From XYA12-FULL-58-9 sp001798605 (GTDB taxonomy: Bacteria; Myxococcota; XYA12-FULL-58-9), in assembly GCA_036736205.1 (NCBI GenBank), contig DAINMX010000004.1, positions 10,698 through 74,697 of the forward strand: DNA of 64,000 bases. The letters run 5' to 3'. The translations under genes and the position numbers were made by a program. Positions 30,778 through 38,127 of the stretch are shown piece after piece. The stretch's first letter is position 1; each line of letters opens with the position of its first letter. Below the pieces are notes generated by a model. That model was not told where the DNA came from. It saw only the letters and a list, made by a program, of their open reading frames with translations, and ran no database searches.

Positions 30778-31944
30778 ATGAAAGCGACGATCATTTCCAA
30801 GGAGTATCCGCCTCACGTTTACGGTGGCGCTGGGGTGCACGTGAAGTTTCTCACGCGTGAGCTCGCCAAACGCATGGCTGTGGAGGTGCGCTGTTTTGGT
30901 GAGCAGAAGCTGGAAGACGGTAATCTCCAGGTGTCGGGGTATCGGACGTGGGCGCGCATGTGGGAAGGGGATGAGCGCCGATTCAACTCAGTCTTGGGAA
31001 CCCTCTCGGTTGATCTGTCGGTCGTCCGTGATCCCATCGACAGTGACATTGTTCATACCCACACCTGGTATGCGGCGTGGGCGGGGTTTTTGGCCAAGAA
31101 GCTCTATGGGATCCCGTTGGTCTGCACTGTCCACAGTCTCGAGCCCTTGCGGCCGTGGAAGGAAGAACAGCTCGGTGCGTCGTATCGGCTGTCGTCGTGG
31201 GCAGAGAAGGTGACGCTGGAAAACGCCGATCGCATAGTTGCGGTGTCGCATGGATCCAGAAAAGACATCATCGACTTGTTTGACGTCAACGAGAGCCGCG
31301 TCGAGGTCATTCACAACGGTATCGATCTCGATCTTTATCGACCCGTGAATACCGACGGGACCCTCAAAGCCTATGGAATCGATCAGGATTACATTCTGTT
31401 TGTCGGTCGGGTCTCCCGACAGAAAGGCATCGAACACTTGATCGATGCAGTAGACATGATCGCCCCGTCGGTGAAAATTGTCCTGTGTACCAGCGCCCCC
31501 GATACCAAGGAGTTGCAAGCGGAGATCGCGGCGAAGGTCGCAGCGCAGCCGCGCATCGTCTGGATCAATTCTTTGCTGCGGGAAGACCAATACGTCGAAT
31601 TGTACGCGCAGGCACGCTTGTTCGTATGCCCGTCGGTGTACGAGCCCTTCGGTATCATCAACCTAGAGGCGATGGCCTGCGAGACTCCGATTGTGGCGAG
31701 TCGCATAGGGGGAATTCTCGAAACCGTTGTGGATGGCGAGACCGGCATACTCGTCGAACCAGGCAGTCCTGTTGCCATTGCCGACGCAGTCAATCAACTG
31801 TTGAAGAACCCAGAACGAGCGGCACAATTTGGCAAAAACGGTCGCAAGCGGGTCGAAGACCATTTTTCCTGGCCGCACATCGCTGATCAAACGGTGGGAA
31901 TGTACGAACGCGTTGTGGAACAGTGGCGTTCGCGCGCGGAATAG
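30778..31944 (+). CDS. glgM: GT4 glycogen/maltose-1-phosphate synthase, GlgM type
   Basis: This GT-B glycosyltransferase of family 4 resembles the actinobacterial 'glycogen synthase' now known to make alpha-maltose 1-phosphate from ADP-glucose for the GlgE pathway, not the GT5 GlgA of E. coli. Visible features are SKEYPPHVYGGAGVHV at the start, VHTHTWYAAWAG, TVHSLEPLRPWKEEQLG, FVGRVSRQKGIEHL and the EX7E-type end CPSVYEPFGIINLEAMAC. The 388 residues match that group. GAGGCGG before ATG 30778 is the ribosome site. As third gene of the glg operon it uses the product of the first two. No glgE or glgB lies in the window, so linear alpha-glucan extension remains an alternative. Confidence 0.88.
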   Translation: MKATIISKEYPPHVYGGAGVHVKFLTRELAKRMAVEVRCFGEQKLEDGNLQVSGYRTWARMWEGDERRFNSVLGTLSVDLSVVRDPIDSDIVHTHTWYAAWAGFLAKKLYGIPLVCTVHSLEPLRPWKEEQLGASYRLSSWAEKVTLENADRIVAVSHGSRKDIIDLFDVNESRVEVIHNGIDLDLYRPVNTDGTLKAYGIDQDYILFVGRVSRQKGIEHLIDAVDMIAPSVKIVLCTSAPDTKELQAEIAAKVAAQPRIVWINSLLREDQYVELYAQARLFVCPSVYEPFGIINLEAMACETPIVASRIGGILETVVDGETGILVEPGSPVAIADAVNQLLKNPERAAQFGKNGRKRVEDHFSWPHIADQTVGMYERVVEQWRSRAE

Positions 31945-31967
31945 CCGGTTGCCAGGTTGGATAGGCC

Positions 31968-32393
31968 TTATTGTCCGCGCCGCATCTTCGCTACGGCATC
32001 TTTCATATCGCGAAGGCGAAGCGCTCGTTCGACGGTGTCCACCAAGTCATCGACGCGCCAGGGTTTGGCAACGACGTGGGCGATGAGCCCTCGGTCTTGG
32101 GCCTCGAAAACATCTCTGAGCTCGGGATAACCGGTGACCATGACGCCGATGATTTCAGGGTTCTTCTTCTTGGCTGCCTCGAGGAACTCGACGCCATTCA
32201 TTTTGGGCATGGAGAAGTCTACGAGCGCGACGTCGACATGACGATCATCGAGGATTTTCAAGCCCTCAGAACCCGAGAGTACGGTGATGACATCGAATCG
32301 ATCTTTTCGCTTGAACACGCGTGCCATCAGATCATTGTTGTGCGTTTCATCGTCAACGCTGAGAAGCACGATCTTGGTCTGTGGAGACGTCAT
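31968..32393 (-). CDS. Single-domain response regulator
   Basis: The 141-residue protein is a lone receiver domain: acidic pair in LSVDDETHNN, phospho-acceptor Asp59 in VALVDFSMPKMNG, the switch Thr in VTGYPE and the conserved Lys in VAKPW. A short basic helix follows, with no output domain. Its ATG overlaps the stop of the histidine-kinase gene by ATGA, with GAGG 4 bases upstream, so it is made by coupled translation and is the obvious phosphate acceptor of that kinase. It is the last gene of the four-gene coupled set 31968-35157 and converges on glgM. With no output domain it must act through another protein, perhaps a kinase or the STAS protein of the island. Confidence 0.92.
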   Translation of the reverse strand: MTSPQTKIVLLSVDDETHNNDLMARVFKRKDRFDVITVLSGSEGLKILDDRHVDVALVDFSMPKMNGVEFLEAAKKKNPEIIGVMVTGYPELRDVFEAQDRGLIAHVVAKPWRVDDLVDTVERALRLRDMKDAVAKMRRGQ

Positions 32394-33724
32394 CGATCCT
32401 CGGCCGTACTCGTTTGGTTGTCGCCAATGGGGAGCCATACCGTGAATGTAGAACCCTGGCCCACGGTGCTTTCGGCCGTGAGGCTGCCGCCGTGTGCGTT
32501 GACAATTGAATAGGAGATCGACAGTCCCAGTCCCGTCCCTTTGCCCACGGGCTTCGTGGTGAAGAACGGGTCGAACACCTTGAGGAGGTGTGCTTCTGGT
32601 ATGCCGGGGCCGTTGTCGGCCACCCCTATGGCAACACCATTCTCCCTGCGCGAAGCGGAGATGGAGACCGTGCCATTGCCATCGAGTGCCTGGACCGCGT
32701 TGGCGATGAGGTTCATGAAGACCTGATTGAGCTGCCCCTCATTGGCCATAATTGTCGGCACGTCTGTGCCGTAATTCTTGTCTATCGTTGTGCCCTTGCG
32801 GGTCTCGTGGCTCAACAAGCTGAGTGTCGTGTCGATGCAGGCGCGCACGTCAACTGGGCCGCGATCGGTCACACCGCTGTGAATGAAGCGACGAAGGTCT
32901 TGAATGATCTTGGAAGCACGCTCCGCGCCATTCCGAATCGAATGCAATAGTTTGCTGGTGTCGGCGCGGATGTACTCGTAATCGAGGTCAGCCTTGAGCG
33001 TGCCGATCTTGGTCGCATCCTTCTGCTGCAGCGTGCAGGCGTCGTATTTCTCAATGATCTGTTGGAAAGTGCCGACGTAGGTATCCAAAAAATCCAAATT
33101 TCCGTAGATGAAGTTTATCGGGTTGTTGATCTCATGGGCGATCCCAGCCACCAGTTGTCCGAGTGATGACAACTTCTCCGATTGGATAAGTTGCGCGCGT
33201 GTCTGGCGCAATTCGCGGAGGGATCTTTCCAGGTCGGCGGTTCGGAGCTTGACCTCCTCCTCGAGGGTGGCTGCTCGTTGGCGTTCCCGCTCGAGCAACC
33301 CTTTGTATCGCTCCTGGATACGGGCTTCTGCCGTGACGTCGCGGTAAACTTCGAGAACGGCAAGGGTCTCGCCATTCTCTGTGATGGGGACCGCTGTGAC
33401 GATGAGGGTGCTATCCTCTGCCGAACCCAGCGGGGAAGAACCGCGAATCTCGTCGACCCGAAAGGCGCGCCGCGACGACATCGTGCGTTTGGCCAGGCAA
33501 GCGGACGAACAGATGCCTAGGCGGAAAAGGTCGTTGCAATGGGTGTCGTCTTGCCGAGCGAGCCCAAGCAAGCGCCGTGGACGAACTCCTACGGCGTGCG
33601 CGTACGCTGCATTCCAAGCGAGAACACGCAACTCTGTGTCGACGATGACTGCCGCATCAGCAAGACCGTCGAGCAGCGCGGCAACTTGGGCGATGGCCGG
33701 ACTGGAAATCTCTGCCGTTTGCAT
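32390..33724 (-). CDS. PAS-domain sensor histidine kinase
   Basis: The 444-residue kinase has no signal or membrane span, so it should sense a cytoplasmic signal. An N-terminal PAS domain (about 10-135) contains a His/Cys cluster HCNDLFRLGICSSAC (His62, Cys63, Cys72, Cys76), which recurs in some PAS domains and could bind metal, iron-sulfur or respond to redox. A coiled coil (135-185) leads to the HisKA domain with His197 in GIAHEINNPINF, an extended helical stretch, then the ATPase N box NLIANAVQ, DNGPGIP, the F box DPFFTTKP and GTGLGLS. Its ATG directly follows the TAA of the STAS gene (TAAATG), and its stop overlaps the downstream receiver. Confidence 0.95.
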   Translation of the reverse strand: MQTAEISSPAIAQVAALLDGLADAAVIVDTELRVLAWNAAYAHAVGVRPRRLLGLARQDDTHCNDLFRLGICSSACLAKRTMSSRRAFRVDEIRGSSPLGSAEDSTLIVTAVPITENGETLAVLEVYRDVTAEARIQERYKGLLERERQRAATLEEEVKLRTADLERSLRELRQTRAQLIQSEKLSSLGQLVAGIAHEINNPINFIYGNLDFLDTYVGTFQQIIEKYDACTLQQKDATKIGTLKADLDYEYIRADTSKLLHSIRNGAERASKIIQDLRRFIHSGVTDRGPVDVRACIDTTLSLLSHETRKGTTIDKNYGTDVPTIMANEGQLNQVFMNLIANAVQALDGNGTVSISASRRENGVAIGVADNGPGIPEAHLLKVFDPFFTTKPVGKGTGLGLSISYSIVNAHGGSLTAESTVGQGSTFTVWLPIGDNQTSTAEDR

Positions 33725-34201
33725 TTACGTGCCCGCGTCAAGAAATGCAAAATAGCTATCCTCAATATCGTCAAAAACCATCTCGTCGTGGCATTTACCG
33801 CAGGTGGTTCCGGTGAGCTCCGGGAAGGTGCCGTCTGCAACGTTCAGAATACGCTCTTCTTCGTTTCCACACGAGTCACAGATGAACGGAGCGACCACGG
33901 ACACGATCTTGGCGTGTCCTACAAAGTTGCTGATCATGTTCAACTGGGACACAACCACCGGCGAGCAATCCTCCAACTCGATCTGAATCTCAGCAGGTAT
34001 TTCGCGAACGAAATTCACCCATTCGCGCACTCCGCAGGAATTGAGTGCGCCAATTCCTTTGAGACTGATGACCACGTGTTGGCGTGTCTTGATCGTGGCG
34101 AGTAGCGATTCGAAGTCGGCGTCTTCATTGACAGAGCCTTGAAGAACAATCCGCATGGTGTTCTCAACGTCTGTTGCCGTCCAAGTCAACGAGGTGCTCA
34201 C
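33725..34201 (-). CDS. STAS-like protein with C-terminal zinc ribbon
   Basis: The 158-residue protein resembles anti-sigma-factor antagonists (SpoIIAA/RsbV). MRIVLQGSVNEDAD is the first strand pair and VVISLKGIGALNSCGVREW holds the loop where antagonists are phosphorylated; Ser55 in NSCG matches the phospho-Ser position. The next loop reads DCSPVVVSQLNMISNF, and a four-Cys zinc ribbon follows (Cys108-x2-Cys111, Cys134-x2-Cys137). The same CSPxxxxQxNM loop and ribbon recur in the kinase protein encoded at 35781-37955, so they form a family. The GTG start is inside GTGA, overlapping the stop of the HATPase gene, with AGGAG just upstream. The overlap suggests stoichiometric production with that putative kinase partner. 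Confidence 0.8.
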   Translation of the reverse strand: MSTSLTWTATDVENTMRIVLQGSVNEDADFESLLATIKTRQHVVISLKGIGALNSCGVREWVNFVREIPAEIQIELEDCSPVVVSQLNMISNFVGHAKIVSVVAPFICDSCGNEEERILNVADGTFPELTGTTCGKCHDEMVFDDIEDSYFAFLDAGT

Positions 34202-35157
34202 GGGTTCCGCTCCTGGAGAAAGATGTTCAATGACTTCGGGCGTTCCGCAAAATCCCGGAAGGAGCCAGAGATATCCATGACTCCGATCATTTCTGTACGG
34301 TATTCGGGCGAAAGATTGATGATGAATTGGTTCAAGGATTCGAAGATGTAGTAGAGCCCCAAACCGGCACCGCCGTCTTTGGTATCGATTTGGTCTATGC
34401 CCTTCGAGAAGCATTTGCGCAAATACGCGAGGACGGTCGCTCTTTCCATTCGGCCGAAGTTGTCTCGAACCGACATGACAAACGATCTGCCGTCACATGC
34501 GTAACGAAAAAGGACATGCTCATTGGGTTCGAGAGAGATTTTTTCAGCACGAGATATTGACGCGTACTTGGGGTTGCCGTTGGCATCCGCCGGTGCGTTG
34601 TAAACGGCATTCATGATGAACTCATCGGCGACGCTGCGTGCACGATTGATAAGGCGTCGGTTGCAACCAATGCGGTCGAGATAATGCTCCAACGCGTTCA
34701 ATTGTGTTTCTTTGTCTTCGCAGGAGTTGGTTATCGTATTTTCGATGATCTCGGCACCCCACGTCAGGTATTTCTCGAGACCGAACACGTCGTTCTTGAT
34801 GATTTTCTGCACAGTCACGACGAGCTCATTGCCGCTCAGATCATCGGTTTTGGCAATGAGGTTGGTGAGCACCTGGTTGTCGAGCAGATCGAGGAAGGAT
34901 TCTCTGTCCTTGCTCGAGGTGACCACCAGCACGGGTGGGGGTTTCTCTTGTTTGGCGAGTTCTTTCAGCAACTCCTGCCCCGTTTGATCAATGAAGTCAT
35001 AGTCGAGAACGATCAGCTGATAGCGACCGTCAAAAGATGCGTTCGGCTTATCAAATTCGACATCAGCGCCAGTGGCACAAAGCACCTTAAAAAGAGCTTG
35101 TCGTTGTTTTGCGTTCCCCCACAGGAGGAGAATTAGCCTGTCGTTGTTGTCAACCAA
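34198..35157 (-). CDS. Receiver-like domain plus HATPase (anti-sigma-kinase-like) protein
   Basis: The 319-residue protein has an N-terminal receiver-like domain (1-125; Asp52/Asp54 in VLDYDF) that lacks the usual acidic pair and the usual switch Lys context. The C-terminal part (about 150-310) is a GHKL ATPase with an N box DEFIMNAVYNAP (Glu179, Asn183), DNFG (232-235) and GGAGLGLYY (262-268). No phospho-accepting His box is seen, so it resembles RsbW/SpoIIAB serine kinases more than histidine kinases. It may phosphorylate the STAS protein encoded just downstream. The TTG start at 35157 is supported by GGAG 6 bases upstream. It begins the translationally coupled series. Confidence 0.8.
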   Translation of the reverse strand: MVDNNDRLILLLWGNAKQRQALFKVLCATGADVEFDKPNASFDGRYQLIVLDYDFIDQTGQELLKELAKQEKPPPVLVVTSSKDRESFLDLLDNQVLTNLIAKTDDLSGNELVVTVQKIIKNDVFGLEKYLTWGAEIIENTITNSCEDKETQLNALEHYLDRIGCNRRLINRARSVADEFIMNAVYNAPADANGNPKYASISRAEKISLEPNEHVLFRYACDGRSFVMSVRDNFGRMERATVLAYLRKCFSKGIDQIDTKDGGAGLGLYYIFESLNQFIINLSPEYRTEMIGVMDISGSFRDFAERPKSLNIFLQERNP

Positions 35158-35263
35158 CTTTCACTCCCATGAGTACCAAACTCCAATGCCTACGAAAGCT
35201 CACAGGAGCCATGTAGTCAAGTCCCACTGAGGGAGACGCCCGCACAGTAGGTAACAACCCATT

Positions 35264-35659
35264 TCAGACACCATATTTCGCCGCTTGGGGCACCAGCTCG
35301 AGAGCCGCCTCGATCACGGCGACGAGTTTTTCTGCTTTGACTGGCTTGACCAAATAGTGGTTGATTCTGCACACATTGATCGCACTGAGGATGTCGGCTG
35401 TATCCGTGTAGGCACTGAGGATGATCTTCACGGCCTTGGGGTTGATCGCAATACTCTTCTTGAGAAGTTGCGTTCCGGACATTCCCGGCATGCGCTGGTC
35501 GGTGACAATCACATCAACCCGGTTGTCGCGAAGGAGTTGGACTGCTTGCTGGCCGTCGTCGGCGCGAAGGATCTTGTATGCCTTGAGGATTCGCTCAAGA
35601 AGATCGAGGTTGTTGACGTCGTCATCGACAATCAAAACAACTTTGTCCGCGTTCGACAT
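35264..35659 (-). CDS. Single-domain response regulator
   Basis: The 131-residue protein is a complete receiver: acidic residues in LIVDDDVNN, phospho-acceptor Asp54 in VIVTDQRMPGMSG, Ser/Thr switch in ILSAYTD and Lys in YLVKPVK, followed by one helix and no output domain. AGGGAG 6 bases before the ATG supports the start. It lies 121 bases after the start side of the STAS-kinase gene and 106 bases before the HATPase gene, all on the minus strand, so it is probably in the same transcription unit but not translationally coupled. Its LILSAYTDTADILSAIN region is typical of receivers paired with phosphodiesterase or hybrid systems; the cognate kinase could be the one at 32390. Confidence 0.93.
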   Translation of the reverse strand: MSNADKVVLIVDDDVNNLDLLERILKAYKILRADDGQQAVQLLRDNRVDVIVTDQRMPGMSGTQLLKKSIAINPKAVKIILSAYTDTADILSAINVCRINHYLVKPVKAEKLVAVIEAALELVPQAAKYGV

Positions 35660-35780
35660 CTATGCTCCCTGGCAGTCCGATCGAGTATTCGCCTTTGCGT
35701 GGGTTGTCAAGTTAGAGGTAGACCAATTGGTTCCCTGGCGTACGTTCCTTGCCCTTTTCGCCCAATCGGCACGAATCGAG

Positions 35781-37955
35781 TTACGTTTGCTGGATGCTGG
35801 CTGCCCGCAATCGAAAGAATTGAGCGATTGGTTCAGGGTCAACAGTGTGAAGAGCGTCAACAAAACTGCTTGCGCCTTTGCCCATGAAAAACTCATTTTC
35901 GAATTGTAATTCGTGACTGTACAACTCGCGGGCAAAGCTGCTGAGATCAGTGGGGCCGCCGATTTTCAAGGCTGCCCGTCGCAACGCATCTTCGAGGGTG
36001 GCTGCATTCTCAAAACGCTTGTCGGGCTGTTTGTCCAGACAACGGTCAATAATCTTGGCGAGACGCCGGGGAACCTTTGAACCAAACCAAGGCCGTTTGA
36101 TTTTTTCGTCGAGGATGGCGTGCGCTGTGGCCTCGATGCTCGAGCGGTGGAACGGGACGGTTGCGGTGAGCATGGCTTGCAGTAGCAAACCCACACCCCA
36201 GATGTCTGTTTGTGGCGTGGCCTCTTTGCCACGGTACACTTCGGGGGCAACCCAGGGGGGACTACCCAAAATGGTGCGTCGATCCCATTTGGAACGACGA
36301 TATCCGGCCAGTCCAAAATCGACGAGCTTCACAGTTCCGTCGAAGCTGACCAGTACGTTGTTGGGAGTGATGTCGCGGTGAACCAACACACGCCCGACGG
36401 TATCCGGCGCGTGTGCTCTCGCCAGCCCACGTGCCAGATCCGCAGCGATATTGGCGGCAAGGGCAGGGGTGACGGTTCGACTTTTTGAGACCAACTCGGA
36501 CATGATTTGTGCAAGGCTTCTGCCATGCACATACTCGAGCACCATGTAGAGTGATCCGTCTGAACGACCGAGGTCGTAGACACGAATGATGTTGGCGTGA
36601 TCCAATCGGGCGGCGAGCTTCGCTTCGTCGAGAAACAGACGGACCATCCGGTCGTCGGTGAGGAGCTCCGGGCGAATCTTCTTGATGACGGCGAGGCGTC
36701 GAAAGCCCATAGGACCATGTTGCCTGACCAGGAAGACTTCGGCCATGCCGCCTTCGGCGAGCTTGCACAGCACCTCGTACTTGTCAGCGAAGCTCTCGGC
36801 TACGGCGACTGGTTCCGGCCGCTCAACCGTCGGCTGGGGAATGGCGGGCGCTGTCGAAGCGACCTGGAGAGAGTCTCTTTGGGACGCCGCTGCGGCGAAC
36901 GCACGCCAGTCGGCGGCTCGATCCTTGACGGCCAATGGGGTGTCGCACCGAGGGCACTTTGGCGGGCTTTTCAGGGCGCTTTCAATTGACTGCAGCGGAA
37001 TCGTCGAACGAACCAGTTGTTTGCATTTGCCACATTGTGCGGCGAGTCTGAGGCTCGTCACTTCGGCACCGGCGACGAGTGAGGGGTCGTTGACAAACTG
37101 ACGCAGTACCGGCGGCGGGCACCCCACCAGGGATACTCCACCATCATTTGCCAATTGGCGGATATCTTTGCGCCAGGTGTCGAACCCCGAAGGATCGAAA
37201 TGGGTAACGTGGCCGAGTGCAAGCACGACGCGCTGGCCGCTCGACGCGAAACGCAACGGCGAGAATGCATCGGTAATCATTCCGGAAAGCTCGAAACGTG
37301 GCACAGAGGATTCCGTGGATTGCCGTGCTGCGAGCCGGACTCCAGGTACTTCCTGAATCCAGCTCTCTGACTTACGCAGCAGGCCAATCACGCTCGCCGG
37401 TGGTGGGGTGTATGTGGTCGACCGCACATACTCGAATAGCACCGATGGGTCATCGTCGAGTTCTGCGTCGTTACCACACAAACAGCATTGACGAACCGGA
37501 GCCTCACCGGAATGGAATGCTTCCTGATCTAGTTGGGCATCAAATAGGGATGCGGACTGTTCACCGCACGTGTCGCACTCGTAATAAGCCTGGAAGGTCA
37601 AAAGGGTGCCGCCACCATCGAAACCCACCACCATATTGAACTGGTCGGTGATTCGAGGAGAGCAACGGACGAAATACACACCTTCCACGCGCCCACGAAT
37701 CGCATTGAGGGCTTGGATCCAATCCCTCACGCCAAAAGAGGCCACATGGGTAATGTGTGCCAGGTCAAAAACAATGTGTTTGGCGTCCCCGGGGTCGAGC
37801 AGTGCTGGATCGAAACCCTCATCCAGCCGTCCGCGCAGACCTCGGAGAAGGGCTTCCTCATGTCGGATCTCGCGCCACGCTTGCAGGCCAACCATATGAG
37901 CATGAACAGAACCCAGGTGGGACGTCCAGTCAAGTCCTTTGCCACGATCCGCCAC
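35781..37955 (-). CDS. Double STAS-zinc-ribbon/Ser-Thr protein kinase
   Basis: The 724-residue protein has two STAS-zinc-ribbon units followed by a eukaryote-like kinase. STAS1 (about 35-125) has HVASFGVRDW (Ser73 at the antagonist phospho-site), then CSPRITDQFNM and Cys127-x2-Cys130 with Cys158-x-Cys160. STAS2 (about 218-305) has HFDPSGFDTW (Pro at the phospho-site), CPPPVLRQFVN and Cys308-x2-Cys311 with Cys334-x2-Cys337. The kinase (393-660) has LAEGGMAEVF, Lys425, HRDITPNN (526-533), DFGLAG and APEVYRG, all intact. It ends in a Gln/Phe-rich helical tail. No membrane segment is seen. GTG 37955 is used; no strong ribosome site is seen. It heads the signalling island. Confidence 0.88.
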   Translation of the reverse strand: MADRGKGLDWTSHLGSVHAHMVGLQAWREIRHEEALLRGLRGRLDEGFDPALLDPGDAKHIVFDLAHITHVASFGVRDWIQALNAIRGRVEGVYFVRCSPRITDQFNMVVGFDGGGTLLTFQAYYECDTCGEQSASLFDAQLDQEAFHSGEAPVRQCCLCGNDAELDDDPSVLFEYVRSTTYTPPPASVIGLLRKSESWIQEVPGVRLAARQSTESSVPRFELSGMITDAFSPLRFASSGQRVVLALGHVTHFDPSGFDTWRKDIRQLANDGGVSLVGCPPPVLRQFVNDPSLVAGAEVTSLRLAAQCGKCKQLVRSTIPLQSIESALKSPPKCPRCDTPLAVKDRAADWRAFAAAASQRDSLQVASTAPAIPQPTVERPEPVAVAESFADKYEVLCKLAEGGMAEVFLVRQHGPMGFRRLAVIKKIRPELLTDDRMVRLFLDEAKLAARLDHANIIRVYDLGRSDGSLYMVLEYVHGRSLAQIMSELVSKSRTVTPALAANIAADLARGLARAHAPDTVGRVLVHRDITPNNVLVSFDGTVKLVDFGLAGYRRSKWDRRTILGSPPWVAPEVYRGKEATPQTDIWGVGLLLQAMLTATVPFHRSSIEATAHAILDEKIKRPWFGSKVPRRLAKIIDRCLDKQPDKRFENAATLEDALRRAALKIGGPTDLSSFARELYSHELQFENEFFMGKGASSFVDALHTVDPEPIAQFFRLRAASIQQT

Positions 37956-38103
37956 CTGGCCCGATGGGGCACCATACGCTGCGGCGGCACATTTGAGTCG
38001 TGGCGAACGGATCCAGATAGAGCATCAGACCAGCGAACGCGGTCAAGCCCGCTTTCGTCGAGTTTTTGTGGCGAAGAATAGACCCGCGACTTTGTGACCG
38101 CTT

Positions 38104-38127
38104 CCGTTTGACGGATCAGGCAAACGG
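38104..38127 (-). terminator. Inverted repeat just after the pckA stop codon
   Basis: CCGTTTG (38104-38110) and CAAACGG (38121-38127) form a perfect 7-bp stem with a 10-base loop directly after the pckA stop (38128-38130). There is no T run, so it may be an RNA-stabilising hairpin instead of a true terminator. Confidence 0.4.
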
